The translations under genes were made by a program, and so were the position numbers. Under the pieces are notes generated by a model. It did not search any database. It worked only from the letters and a program-made list of their open reading frames with translations, and had not been told where the DNA came from. A stretch of DNA of 34,241 bases from Paracoccaceae bacterium (GTDB taxonomy: Bacteria; Pseudomonadota; Alphaproteobacteria; Rhodobacterales; Rhodobacteraceae): assembly GCA_011620265.1 (NCBI GenBank), contig WOZM01000167.1:1-34241 (forward strand). Reading direction: 5' to 3'. Positions 9,418 to 16,912 of the stretch are shown here, piece after piece. The first letter of the stretch is position 1, and the number at the start of each line of letters is the position of its first letter.

Positions 9418-10310
9418 CACGACCGCCCTTTCAGCATCCTGAACGCATCGCCGAAGGCCTCGAGCGCCTGCGCCGGCACGATCACCGTCTGCTTGCCGGC
9501 GCCCTGGCCCACGGCCGTCAGCGCCTCGACCTGTTTCAGCGCCACCTGGTACTGCGCGGCCTCAAGCCCGTTCTGCTTGATCGCCTCGGCGATCACCCCG
9601 GTCGCGTAGGCCTCGGCATCCGCCAAGACCCGCCGCGCCTTCGCCTCCTGTTCGGCGGCGTAAAGCTCCGCATCCGCGTTCAACTCCACCGCCCGCTTCT
9701 TGCCCTCGGCCTCGGTCACCTGAGCGCGGCGCGCCCGTTCGGCGTTCAACTGTTGCAGCATCGCCGCCCGCGTCGCCTCATCGAGGTTCACGTCGAGGAT
9801 TTCGGCCCGCGTCACCTCGATCCCCCAGTCATCGACCATCGCCGCAACCTGTTCGCGCACACGGTCGATCAGCTCCGACCGGTTCGACTGCACCTGGTCG
9901 AGCTCCATCTTGCCGATCTCGGAGCGCACGATCCCGGCGACGGTCGTGGCGATCGCGCCATCCACGTCGCGGATCCGGTAGACGGTCTTTTCCGGCTCGG
10001 TGATCCGGTAGAAGACCGAGGTTTCCACCTTCACCAGCACGTTGTCGGCCGTGATCGCGTCCTGCATCGCGTTCGGCAACTGCCGTTCGAGGATCGAGAT
10101 CTTGTGGGCAACCCGGTCGAGGAACGGCACGATGAAGTTGATCCCCGGCCCGAGCACGGCCCGGAGCCGCCCGAACCGCTCCACCACGTGCTTTTCCGAC
10201 TGCGGCACGATCCGCACGCCGAGCATGACGCAGAGGATGACGAAGACCGCGAGCGCCAGCAGTACGCCGTTGCCGCCGATCAACTCGCCCACAACCTGTC
10301 CGAAATCCAT
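9417..10310 (-). CDS. stomatin-like SPFH/band-7 membrane protein (QmcA type)
   Basis: A 297-residue scaffold protein of the slipin/stomatin class, which forms large ring assemblies at membrane microdomains and affects membrane-protein quality control. It has one N-terminal membrane helix (about 15-35, VLLALAVFVILCVMLGV), then the SPFH domain (about 37-200: IVPQSEKHVVERFGRL, GINFIVPFLDRV, SVFYRITEP, DVNLDEATRAAM). A long Ala/Glu-rich coiled coil follows (about 200-255) and a short C-terminal segment. The ATG at 10310 is placed well behind a GGGAGG ribosome-binding site; the TTG one codon upstream would be too close. It heads a set with nfeD and a Nudix gene and diverges from dinB. Confidence 0.92.
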   Translation of the reverse strand: MDFGQVVGELIGGNGVLLALAVFVILCVMLGVRIVPQSEKHVVERFGRLRAVLGPGINFIVPFLDRVAHKISILERQLPNAMQDAITADNVLVKVETSVFYRITEPEKTVYRIRDVDGAIATTVAGIVRSEIGKMELDQVQSNRSELIDRVREQVAAMVDDWGIEVTRAEILDVNLDEATRAAMLQQLNAERARRAQVTEAEGKKRAVELNADAELYAAEQEAKARRVLADAEAYATGVIAEAIKQNGLEAAQYQVALKQVEALTAVGQGAGKQTVIVPAQALEAFGDAFRMLKGRS

Positions 10311-10461
10311 CAATACCTCCCTGAAATCCTGCCCCGACTATGCCCGGCCGCCGGGGCCGTGAAAAGGGGGGGCGAACCGCCGGGGGCGGCCGGCGGAAAC
10401 GCTGCGTCCCGGCGATCGTGTGCTGACCGCGGACCATGGCCGGGTAACCGCGCGGCGGGGC

Positions 10462-10490
10462 TTGGGGCCGCCACCGCTTCGGCCTATACT
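10462..10490 (+). promoter_or_regulatory. candidate dinB promoter
   Basis: TTGGGG (10462-10467) and TATACT (10485-10490) are separated by exactly 17 nt. The dinB ATG begins 10 nt after the -10 element, so transcription would start about 3 nt before it, giving a leaderless or nearly leaderless mRNA. No ribosome-binding site is present, in agreement. I see no GTTC-N7-GTTC LexA box of the alphaproteobacterial type near it. Confidence 0.5.
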
Positions 10491-10499
10491 TCGCCGATC

Positions 10500-11753
10500 A
10501 TGCCCGCTCTCTGCCGCGACTGCCTGACCCCATTCGAGACCGGCGCCCGCTGCCCGGCCTGCCGGTCGCCCCGCATCGTCGCCCATCCCGAGCTCTTCAG
10601 CCTTTCCATCGCCCACATGGATTGCGACGCCTTCTATGCGAGCGTCGAGAAGCGCGACGACCCCGGCCTCCGCGCCCTTCCCGTCATCGTCGGCGGCGCC
10701 CATCGCGGCGTCGTCTCGACCTGCTGCTACCTCGCCCGGATCAAGGGCGTGCGGTCGGCGATGCCGATGTTCCAGGCGCTGAAGCTCTGCCCCGAGGCCG
10801 TCGTGGTGAAGCCGCGGGGGGAGCATTACGCCGCCGTCTCGCGCCAGATCCGCGACCTGATGGACGCGCTGACCCCGATCGTGGAGCCGCTCTCGCTGGA
10901 CGAGGCGTTCCTCGACCTGACCGGCACCGAACGGCTCCACAAGGCGCCGCCCGCCGTGCTCCTCGCCCGGTTTCTCAAGCGGATGGAGGAGGAGATCGGC
11001 CTCACCGGCTCCGTCGGCCTTTCCCACAACAAGTTCCTCGCCAAGATCGCCTCGGACCTCGACAAGCCGCGCGGCTTTTCGGTGATCGGCAAGGCCGATA
11101 CGGCGGCGTTCCTCAAGGGCAAGCCGGTGCGGATGATCTGGGGCGTCGGCGCGGCCGGCCAGCGGAACCTCGACGCCGCCGGCATCCGCACCTTCGACGA
11201 CCTCGCGCGCTGGGACCGCAAGGACCTCATCCACCGCTTCGGCCAGACCGGCGACCGGCTCTGGCACCTCGCCCGGGGCGAGGACAACCGCCGGGTGAAC
11301 CCGCACGAGCCGATGAAGTCGATCTCGGCCGAGACGACCTTCGACGAGGATATCTCCGACCGCGATCTTCTCGACGGTCATGTCTGGCGGCTGGCCGAGA
11401 AGGTCGCCGACCGCACCAAGGCCAAGGGGCTGGCGGGACGCACGGTGACGCTGAAGCTGAAGCGGGCCGATTTCACCGCGATCACCCGCCGCCACACGCT
11501 GCGCGAGCCGACCCGGATCGCCGACCGGCTCTACCGGGAAGCGGCGGAGCTTCTGGCCCAGGTCGGCGACAAGGGGCCCTACCGGCTCATCGGCGTCGGG
11601 CTCTCGGACATCGTCCCGGCCCGCGCCGCCGACCTCACGCCCGATCTTCTCGATCCGACGGCGGCGAAGCGCGCGGTGGCGGAACGCGCGACCGACGCGA
11701 TCCGCGCCCGGTTCGGGCCGAACGCGATCGTGAAGGGGCGATCCTTGCGGTAG
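10500..11753 (+). CDS. dinB: DNA polymerase IV (DinB) with N-terminal zinc ribbon
   Basis: A Y-family polymerase that copies past damaged template bases, error-prone on normal DNA. The 417 residues include about 35 N-terminal residues before the polymerase proper, with a CxxC...CxxC pair (Cys5, Cys8, Cys18, Cys21) that looks like a zinc ribbon; I know this extension from other Rhodobacteraceae DinB proteins. Catalytic acids: Asp41 and Asp43 in HMDCDAFYASVE, Asp134 and Glu135 in SLDEAFLDL. The palm, thumb (GVGAAGQRNLDAAGI) and little-finger region (SAETTFDEDI) are complete. There is no obvious C-terminal clamp-binding QL-type motif in the last residues (AIVKGRSLR). It is divergent from the SPFH gene and convergent with the amidohydrolase gene 33 nt away. 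Confidence 0.94.
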   Translation: MPALCRDCLTPFETGARCPACRSPRIVAHPELFSLSIAHMDCDAFYASVEKRDDPGLRALPVIVGGAHRGVVSTCCYLARIKGVRSAMPMFQALKLCPEAVVVKPRGEHYAAVSRQIRDLMDALTPIVEPLSLDEAFLDLTGTERLHKAPPAVLLARFLKRMEEEIGLTGSVGLSHNKFLAKIASDLDKPRGFSVIGKADTAAFLKGKPVRMIWGVGAAGQRNLDAAGIRTFDDLARWDRKDLIHRFGQTGDRLWHLARGEDNRRVNPHEPMKSISAETTFDEDISDRDLLDGHVWRLAEKVADRTKAKGLAGRTVTLKLKRADFTAITRRHTLREPTRIADRLYREAAELLAQVGDKGPYRLIGVGLSDIVPARAADLTPDLLDPTAAKRAVAERATDAIRARFGPNAIVKGRSLR

Positions 11754-11786
11754 GAGGCGGCCAGAAGCGCCCGGAAAGATCCCGCC

Positions 11787-12647
11787 TCACTCGGCGGCGA
11801 GCGATATCTCTCCGCGGCCGATCTCGGCGATATCGGCGAGGATGGAGTGCAGGGTGCGGCGGAAGCTCATGAAATTGCCGTTCGGGCGGACCTCGCGCTC
11901 GTTCATGTAGAGCGCGCGGTCGATCTCGATCTGCACGGCGTGGAAGCCGCGCGACGGGCGACCGTAGGTCTGGGTGATATAGGCCCCGGCGAAGGGCGCG
12001 TTGCGAAGGGTCCGGAACCCCGCCCGCTCGAACGCCGCCTCGATCCGGTCCATCACATGCGGCGCTGCGGCGGCACCGAAGCGGTCGCCGAGCACGATCT
12101 CGGGCCGCCGTGCCCCGGCCGAGGCGATCGAGTCCATCGCCTCGTGCGGCATCGAATGCATGTCGACGAGGATCGCCTCGCCGAAGGTGCCGCGCGCCGT
12201 CTCCAGAAGGTCGGCGAGGCGGCCGTGATAGGGCCGCCAGAAGGCGTCGATCCGCGCCTCGGCCTCGTCGCGGGACATCTTGCCGCGATAGATCGCCCGG
12301 CCGCCGGCGACGACACGGGGAATGACGCCGAGGCCCGAGGCGACGCGCGGGTTGTGCGCGGCGAGGCGGACGCCGTCGATCAGCGCCGGGTCAAGCTCGT
12401 CCGCCGCGCGGTTGAGATCGAGGAACGCGCGCGGCACGGTGGCCGCGAGAAGCGGCGCGCCAAGGGCCGGAACCCCGTCGAGCAGCGTGTCGACGAAGGC
12501 GTCCTCGGACGAGCGGATCGTGCGTTCGTCGAGCACCGAGGTGCGCAGGAACTGGGCGGGATAGTCGCGCCCGCTATGCGGCGAGGCGAAGACGACGCCG
12601 GTCCGGCGCCGTTCGGGCATCGTCAGCTGGTAGGGCGCGCGCGCCAT
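11787..12647 (-). CDS. N-formylglutamate amidohydrolase family protein
   Basis: A cytoplasmic zinc hydrolase of the HutG/N-formylglutamate deformylase family, 286 residues. Family marks are FASPHSGRDYP near the start, AFLDLNRAADELDP, a long central DMHSMPHEA segment with probable metal-binding Asp and His, and QIEIDRALYMNE near the end. In histidine degradation such enzymes split N-formylglutamate to formate and glutamate, but no other hut gene lies nearby. The substrate is therefore open, and many such stand-alone homologues are annotated by family only. A GGAGGAG ribosome-binding site lies before the ATG. The gene is convergent with dinB and divergent from tRNA-Val. Confidence 0.88.
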   Translation of the reverse strand: MARAPYQLTMPERRRTGVVFASPHSGRDYPAQFLRTSVLDERTIRSSEDAFVDTLLDGVPALGAPLLAATVPRAFLDLNRAADELDPALIDGVRLAAHNPRVASGLGVIPRVVAGGRAIYRGKMSRDEAEARIDAFWRPYHGRLADLLETARGTFGEAILVDMHSMPHEAMDSIASAGARRPEIVLGDRFGAAAAPHVMDRIEAAFERAGFRTLRNAPFAGAYITQTYGRPSRGFHAVQIEIDRALYMNEREVRPNGNFMSFRRTLHSILADIAEIGRGEISLAAE

Positions 12648-12704
12648 GCCTTCTCCTCCGCGGTGGACGAACTATAACGGCAATATTCGCCTCCCCGAAA
12701 CCCC

Positions 12705-12733
12705 TTGCAAGCGTTCCCGACTCCTTTTATAGA
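12705..12733 (+). promoter_or_regulatory. sigma-70 type promoter of tRNA-Val
   Basis: TTGCAA (12705-12710) and TATAGA (12728-12733) are spaced by 17 nt, near-consensus for a GC-rich genome. They lie 66 nt upstream of the mature tRNA 5' end. This would also transcribe rpmJ by read-through. Confidence 0.7.
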
Positions 12734-12799
12734 CCCACGAACCGACGCGGTTCCGCCCGCGTCCTAATTGTTTGGGATCGGCGGAATCGTTGACGGAAC

Positions 12800-12874
12800 G
12801 GGCGGTTAGCTCAGCGGTAGAGCACTACGTTGACATCGTAGTGGCCACTGGTTCGATCCCAGTACCGCCCACCA
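12800..12874 (+). tRNA. tRNA-Val (anticodon GAC), CCA encoded
   Basis: A full cloverleaf can be drawn: acceptor stem GGGCGGT (12800-12806) with ACCGCCC (12864-12870), discriminator A12871 and encoded CCA (12872-12874). The anticodon stem is CTACG/CGTAG with loop TTGACAT, so the anticodon is GAC at 12832-12834, reading the valine codons GUC and GUU. The T arm carries GGTTCGATCCC. The gene is 75 nt and has its own promoter and a short hairpin terminator. Confidence 0.97.
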
Positions 12875-12877
12875 TCC

Positions 12878-12904
12878 GCCCCCGATTCGGGGGCACGTTG
12901 TTTT
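12878..12904 (+). terminator. hairpin terminator after tRNA-Val
   Basis: GCCCCCG, ATT, CGGGGGC forms a 7-bp all-GC-rich stem with a 3-nt loop (12878-12894), followed by ACGTTGTTTT. The T-run is imperfect, so some transcription may continue into rpmJ 38 nt later, for which I see no separate strong promoter. Confidence 0.6.
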
Positions 12905-12941
12905 CAATGGCGCGCCGCGCGCCGCGAATAGGAGAAGACCG

Positions 12942-13067
12942 ATGAAGGTCAGAAACTCGCTCCGCTCGCTGAAGTTGCGCCATCGCGACTGTCAGGTCGT
13001 GCGCCGCAAGGGCCGGGTCTATGTGATCAACAAGACCCAGCGCCGCTTCAAGGCCCGTCAGGGCTGA
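12942..13067 (+). CDS. rpmJ: 50S ribosomal protein L36 (bL36), cysteine-poor form
   Basis: A 41-residue basic protein of the large ribosomal subunit ([11 protein letters not shown] start, KARQG end). The classical bL36 is 37-38 residues and binds zinc through three Cys and one His. This form keeps only one Cys (in HRDCQVV) and has the longer C-terminal half [16 protein letters not shown]. It therefore belongs to the variant class that does not bind zinc, which is the normal form in alphaproteobacteria. An AGGAG ribosome-binding site sits 8 nt before the ATG. Confidence 0.96.
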   Translation: MKVRNSLRSLKLRHRDCQVVRRKGRVYVINKTQRRFKARQG

Positions 13068-13086
13068 CACGCGGAACAGGACGTCG

Positions 13087-13118
13087 CGAAGGGCCGCCGG
13101 GAAACCGGCGGCCCTTCG
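13087..13118. terminator. bidirectional terminator between rpmJ and the caspase-like gene
   Basis: A perfect 14-bp stem, CGAAGGGCCGCCGG and its complement, around a GAAA loop. It lies 19 nt after the rpmJ stop and 40 nt beyond the stop of the converging minus-strand gene. There is no long T-run on either strand, so termination strength is uncertain. The position and symmetry suit a terminator shared by both genes. Confidence 0.75.
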
Positions 13119-13158
13119 TGCGTCCGGTGCCCGGATCCCGGCACGTCCTGCCGGGCGC

Positions 13159-14808
13159 TCAGAGCGAATCGACCAGAAGCCGCGCCACCGTCTGCTGGGT
13201 GAGGTATCCCGTCACCGGCAACCCGCGCGCCTGCTGGTAGCGCCGGATCGCGCGGCGGGTCTCGTCGTCGAACGTGCCGTCCGCGCGGCCCGGCTTCAGC
13301 CCGAGCGCGGCGAGCCGCTGTTCGATCAGCGAGCGCATGACCGGGTTGAGGCCCAGCGCCTGTTCCGCCGCGTCGGCCTGCGCGCGCGCATCCGCCTCGG
13401 CCGGGGATTCGCTCAGTTCGGCGATCCGGCGGCGGGCTTCTTCGACGAAGGCGCCGTCGGGATGGGCGTCGAGGTAGTTCTGGTAGACCCGTTCGGTGTC
13501 GTATTTCAGCGCGGTTTCCCAGGCGAGCCGGTCGGTCGCCTCCGCCTCGCTCCGGCGCCCGGCGTCGAAGACCGCGAGCCGCTCCTGCGCCAGTTCGGCG
13601 AAGAGCCCGTCGGGATAGCGCTTGAGATAGGCGCGCAGGCCCGCCTCGTCGCCGGCAGCACCCGTCTGATCCCAGTAGAGCCGGTCCTGGCGGTCCTGCT
13701 CGGCCTTGCGCGCGGCTGCCTCTGCCTCCAGCTCGGCGGCGCGGGCGGTGGCCTCGTCGGCAAGGACGGCGATCTGGCGGGCGGTCAGGAAGCCGGTTCC
13801 TTCATAGCCCTTGCGGGTCTGCCAGACGGTGATCGCCTTGCGCGATCCGGGTCCGAAGACCCCGTCGATCCCCTTCGGGTCGATGTCGAGGATCGAGAGG
13901 TTGCGCTGGATCTCGCGCCGCTGGTCGCGGGTGAGGGTCAAAGCGGCCTCCGCCGCCTCGGCCTGCGCGGCCGGGTCGTCGAGACGCGCGATCGCCGCCT
14001 TCGCGGCCGCGGCGTGGGCGCCGTTCGGGAAGCGGTCGAGATAGGTGTCGAAGGCGGCGCGGGTGCCGATGGCCGCGGTCGCCGACCAGAAGGCCTCTTC
14101 GCCGTCACCGGCGGCCGGGGCAGCGGGCGCGGTGGGTGCGGGGGCGGGGCCCTCCGGCGCCGGCAGGAAGGGCGCGAAGGCGCCGAGATAGCCGCTGGCG
14201 CGAAGGTCCTCCGCCCCGGCGACAAGCTCGGCCATCGTCTTGCCGCGGCTCTGGGCGAGGTCGCCCGCGAAGACCGCCACCTCCGCCGCGTCGCCCGCGA
14301 CCAGGGTCACGCCCTGCGGAACATCGACCGGACCGATCCCGGCCGTGAGCCCGCGGCCGAGGTCGATCCGCCGCTCTTCGGTGCCGAGCAGGACGAGCGC
14401 GCCGCCCGGCCGTTCGGCGGCGATGGCGAGGACGGTCGACAAGGGCAGCCCGGATGCGCCGATCGAGGCCAGCGTGGGCCGGTCCGCCCCGGTCGCGACG
14501 AGCCAGGTCTCGGGTCCCGCATGGACGAAGTGCCCGGTGAGCAGGATCACGCTGCGGCCCGGCCGCGTCGTGTCGCCGTAGTGATCGGCGAGAAGCGCCT
14601 GCATCGCCGGCGCAGTCAGATCGGCCCCCTTGCGGAGCGCAAAGCCCGCCGTCTCCAGCGCGTCGGCCGCGTCGAGCGCGTCGTCTGCCGCCGAGATATC
14701 GGCGGCATTGCGATAGTTCTCGTTGCCGATGACCAGCGCGGCGTCCTGCGCAATGGCCGGCGCCGCGATGACGGTGCCAAGAAATGCCAGGAAAGCACTC
14801 TGTCTCAT
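13159..14808 (-). CDS. secreted caspase-fold protein without catalytic cysteine, two peptidoglycan-binding domains
   Basis: 549 residues from the ATG at 14808; the frame opens earlier only with a TTG. Signal peptide about 1-21 (AAPAIAQD). Residues 22-200 resemble the caspase-like (peptidase C14) domain of bacteria: ALVIGNENYRNA at the start and LLTGHFVHAGPE where the catalytic GHG should be. Where the DAC motif is expected there is LLGTEERRID, and the whole protein contains no cysteine, so it cannot be a cysteine protease. A Pro/Ala linker follows. Three copies of a YLxxxPxG...A...L repeat (about 237-278, 375-416, 424-465) surround a peptidoglycan-binding_1 domain (293-352), and a second one (483-546) ends the protein. 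It lies 28 nt behind the ligase gene on the same strand. The likely role is binding in the periplasm; the function is unknown. Confidence 0.8.
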   Translation of the reverse strand: MRQSAFLAFLGTVIAAPAIAQDAALVIGNENYRNAADISAADDALDAADALETAGFALRKGADLTAPAMQALLADHYGDTTRPGRSVILLTGHFVHAGPETWLVATGADRPTLASIGASGLPLSTVLAIAAERPGGALVLLGTEERRIDLGRGLTAGIGPVDVPQGVTLVAGDAAEVAVFAGDLAQSRGKTMAELVAGAEDLRASGYLGAFAPFLPAPEGPAPAPTAPAAPAAGDGEEAFWSATAAIGTRAAFDTYLDRFPNGAHAAAAKAAIARLDDPAAQAEAAEAALTLTRDQRREIQRNLSILDIDPKGIDGVFGPGSRKAITVWQTRKGYEGTGFLTARQIAVLADEATARAAELEAEAAARKAEQDRQDRLYWDQTGAAGDEAGLRAYLKRYPDGLFAELAQERLAVFDAGRRSEAEATDRLAWETALKYDTERVYQNYLDAHPDGAFVEEARRRIAELSESPAEADARAQADAAEQALGLNPVMRSLIEQRLAALGLKPGRADGTFDDETRRAIRRYQQARGLPVTGYLTQQTVARLLVDSL

Positions 14809-14836
14809 GCGTCGCGTCCACAAATCGGGGCAAGGC

Positions 14837-16021
14837 CTACTCGTACCGGCGCTGATCCTCGATCACCTTGCCATCGTTCGGCAACGAACCCTTGGGAACC
14901 AACTGGATGCGGCCTCGCAGTTTCAGAATGTCCATCACGGACTTCTCGTATAACGCGGGATCGAGGGATTCGGTTTCCACCATGATCGTCATTTCATCCA
15001 TTTCGCCGATACGCGTGGCGACAACCCGCGCGCGGGCGACGTCGTCATGGCGGGCGACGAAGTCGGCCACCTGTTCGGGGCGGACGAACATGCCCTTGAT
15101 CTTGGTGGTCTGGTCGGCGCGGCCCATCCAGCCCTTGATCCGCATGTTGGTGCGGCCGCAGGGGCTTTGCCCGGCCATCACGGCGGACAGATCGCCGGTG
15201 GCGAAGCGGATCAGCGGGTAATCGGGATTGAGCGTCGTGACCACGACCTCGCCGACCTCGCCCTCGGGCACGGGATCGCCGGTGCCGGGGCGGACAATCT
15301 CGAGGATCACGCCCTCGTCGACGATCATCCCCTCCATCGCCGGGCTTTCATAGGCGATGTTGCCGAGATCGGCGGTGGCGTAGCATTGCAGGCAGGCGAT
15401 GCCGCGGTCGGCATATTCGCGGCGAAGCGACGGGAACAGGGCGCCGCCGCCGACGGCGGCGCGGGTGATCTTCAGCCGCTCGCCCATCTCCTCGGCGCGG
15501 TCGAGGATGATCTTGAGGTAGTCGGGCGTACCGGCATAGGCCGTGGTGCCGATATCGGCGGCGGCGCGGACCTGAAGGTCGGTCTGGCCGGTGCCTGCGG
15601 GCAGGACCGCCGCGCCGACCGCGCGGGCGCCGTTCTCGAAGATCATGCCGGCGGGCGTCAGGTGATAGCCGAAGCAGTTCTGGACGATGTCGTCCTTGCC
15701 GATGCCGCAGGCATGGAGGAACCGGCCCATCCGCCACCAGTCGTCGCCGACCCCGCCGGGTTCGTAGATCGGGCCCGGCGACTGGAAGACATGGGCGAGG
15801 TTCGAAACCGGCAGCCCGCCGAAGGGCGGCGTGGCCTTCTGCCGGGCGGAAAGATCGGCCTTGCGCAGGACCGGCAGGCCCGCGAGGTCGGCGAGCGCGG
15901 CAACCGGCGCCATGCCGTTGCGCTTCAACTGCGCGTTCAGCGCGCGCAGATGGGCGGCGGCGCGTTCGTCGGCGGAGCGGGTCTCGAGATCGTCGTAATG
16001 GGTCACCTTGAAATCCTTCAT
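14837..16021 (-). CDS. phenylacetate-CoA ligase-like AMP-forming enzyme
   Basis: A 394-residue member of the adenylate-forming (ANL) superfamily, closest to the PaaK branch, which joins an aryl acid to coenzyme A with ATP. Visible: PPFGGLPVSN near the start, the acyl-binding stretch AGTPDYLKIILDRAEE, the nucleotide-binding AVGGGALFPSLRREY, LIRFATGDLSAV (the hinge-side Asp motif), and the C-terminal lid with GRADQTTKIKGMFVRPEQ. It is somewhat shorter than PaaK (about 430). The start overlaps the livF stop as TGATG; a GTG at 16024 is the alternative. It is the last enzyme in the transporter operon, which suggests it activates the imported acid. The substrate itself is not known. Confidence 0.87.
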   Translation of the reverse strand: MKDFKVTHYDDLETRSADERAAAHLRALNAQLKRNGMAPVAALADLAGLPVLRKADLSARQKATPPFGGLPVSNLAHVFQSPGPIYEPGGVGDDWWRMGRFLHACGIGKDDIVQNCFGYHLTPAGMIFENGARAVGAAVLPAGTGQTDLQVRAAADIGTTAYAGTPDYLKIILDRAEEMGERLKITRAAVGGGALFPSLRREYADRGIACLQCYATADLGNIAYESPAMEGMIVDEGVILEIVRPGTGDPVPEGEVGEVVVTTLNPDYPLIRFATGDLSAVMAGQSPCGRTNMRIKGWMGRADQTTKIKGMFVRPEQVADFVARHDDVARARVVATRIGEMDEMTIMVETESLDPALYEKSVMDILKLRGRIQLVPKGSLPNDGKVIEDQRRYE

Positions 16022-16839
16022 CACGCGAGCCAGCGCTTGCGGCGGCGGTAGGAGCGGACATCGCGAAAGGACTTGCGGCCCTCGTCCGACATGCCGAGGT
16101 AGAATTCCTTCACATCCGGGTTCTCGCGCAGCTCCGTCGCCGGACCGTCCATGACGACGCGGCCGCTTTCGAGGATGTAGCCGTAATGCGCATAGCGGAG
16201 CGCCACATTGGTGTTCTGCTCGGCCAGAAGGAAGGTCACGCCCTCCTTCTCGTTCACCGCCTTCACGATCTCGAAGATCTGTTCGACGAGCTGCGGGGCG
16301 AGGCCCATCGAGGGTTCGTCGAGAAGGATCGTCTCGGGCTTCGACATCAGGGCGCGGCCGATGGCGACCATCTGCTGCTCGCCGCCCGACGTGTAGCCCG
16401 CCTGGCTCTTGCGGCGCTCCCTGAGGCGCGGGAAATAGGTGTAGACCATGTCGAGGTCGGCGCCGATCTGGCCGGTATCCATGCGGGTATAGGCGCCGGT
16501 CAGGAGGTTCTCCTCGACCGTCAGGTGTTCGAAACAGTGGCGCCCCTCCATCACCTGGATGACACCCATCTTCACCAGCGCCGAGGGATCGAGGTTCTGC
16601 ACCTTCTCGCCGCGATACATGATCGAGCCCTTGGTGACCTCGCCCCGTTCGGAGTGGAGCAGGTTGGAGATCGCCTTGAGCGTCGTGGTCTTGCCGGCGC
16701 CGTTGCCGCCCAGAAGTGCGGTGATACCGCCCTTCGGGACATGGAGGCTCACGCCTTTCAGGACGAGGATCACATGATTGTAGATCACCTCGATATTGTT
16801 GACCTCAAGCAGGGTCTCGGTCTTTGCGGCGTCGAGCAT
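16021..16839 (-). CDS. branched-chain-amino-acid-type ABC transporter ATPase (LivF type)
   Basis: The second ATP-binding subunit of a HAAT-family ABC importer, 272 residues. Walker A GGNGAGKTT (about 44-52), the Q-loop region MGVIQVMEGRHCFEHLT (typical of LivF), signature TSGGEQQ, Walker B TILLDEPSMGLAPQ and the switch His region LLAEQNTNVAL (Q replaces His, as in LivF) are all present. A basic tail (RSYRRRKRWLA) ends the protein. It follows the binding-protein gene after 73 nt that contain a hairpin, and overlaps the ligase gene. Confidence 0.93.
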   Translation of the reverse strand: MLDAAKTETLLEVNNIEVIYNHVILVLKGVSLHVPKGGITALLGGNGAGKTTTLKAISNLLHSERGEVTKGSIMYRGEKVQNLDPSALVKMGVIQVMEGRHCFEHLTVEENLLTGAYTRMDTGQIGADLDMVYTYFPRLRERRKSQAGYTSGGEQQMVAIGRALMSKPETILLDEPSMGLAPQLVEQIFEIVKAVNEKEGVTFLLAEQNTNVALRYAHYGYILESGRVVMDGPATELRENPDVKEFYLGMSDEGRKSFRDVRSYRRRKRWLA

Positions 16840-16871
16840 CGGGGTCCCCCGCGCGGAGTTGATCCAAAGGC

Positions 16872-16894
16872 CCCCGGCCCTGGTCGGGCCGGGG
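16872..16894 (-). terminator. intercistronic hairpin between the binding-protein gene and livF
   Basis: On the minus strand CCCCGGCCC, GACCA, GGGCCGGGG forms a 9-bp stem followed by GCCTTT. It starts 19 nt after the stop of the binding-protein gene. Hairpins in this place are common in importer operons. They let most transcripts end after, or be protected up to, the binding protein, so that it is made in excess over the membrane parts. Confidence 0.65.
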
Positions 16895-16912
16895 AAGGTC
16901 TTGCATGGGCGC

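Noticed and set aside
8639-9442. Plus-strand open frame starting in the nested repeat
   Set aside because: After the repeat it is antisense to the Nudix and NfeD genes and turns Arg/Pro/Ser-rich; no ribosome-binding site.
12800-12874. tRNA gene as an attachment site of an integrated island
   Set aside because: No integrase gene and no direct repeat of the tRNA 3' end was noticed; the flanks are ordinary chromosomal genes.
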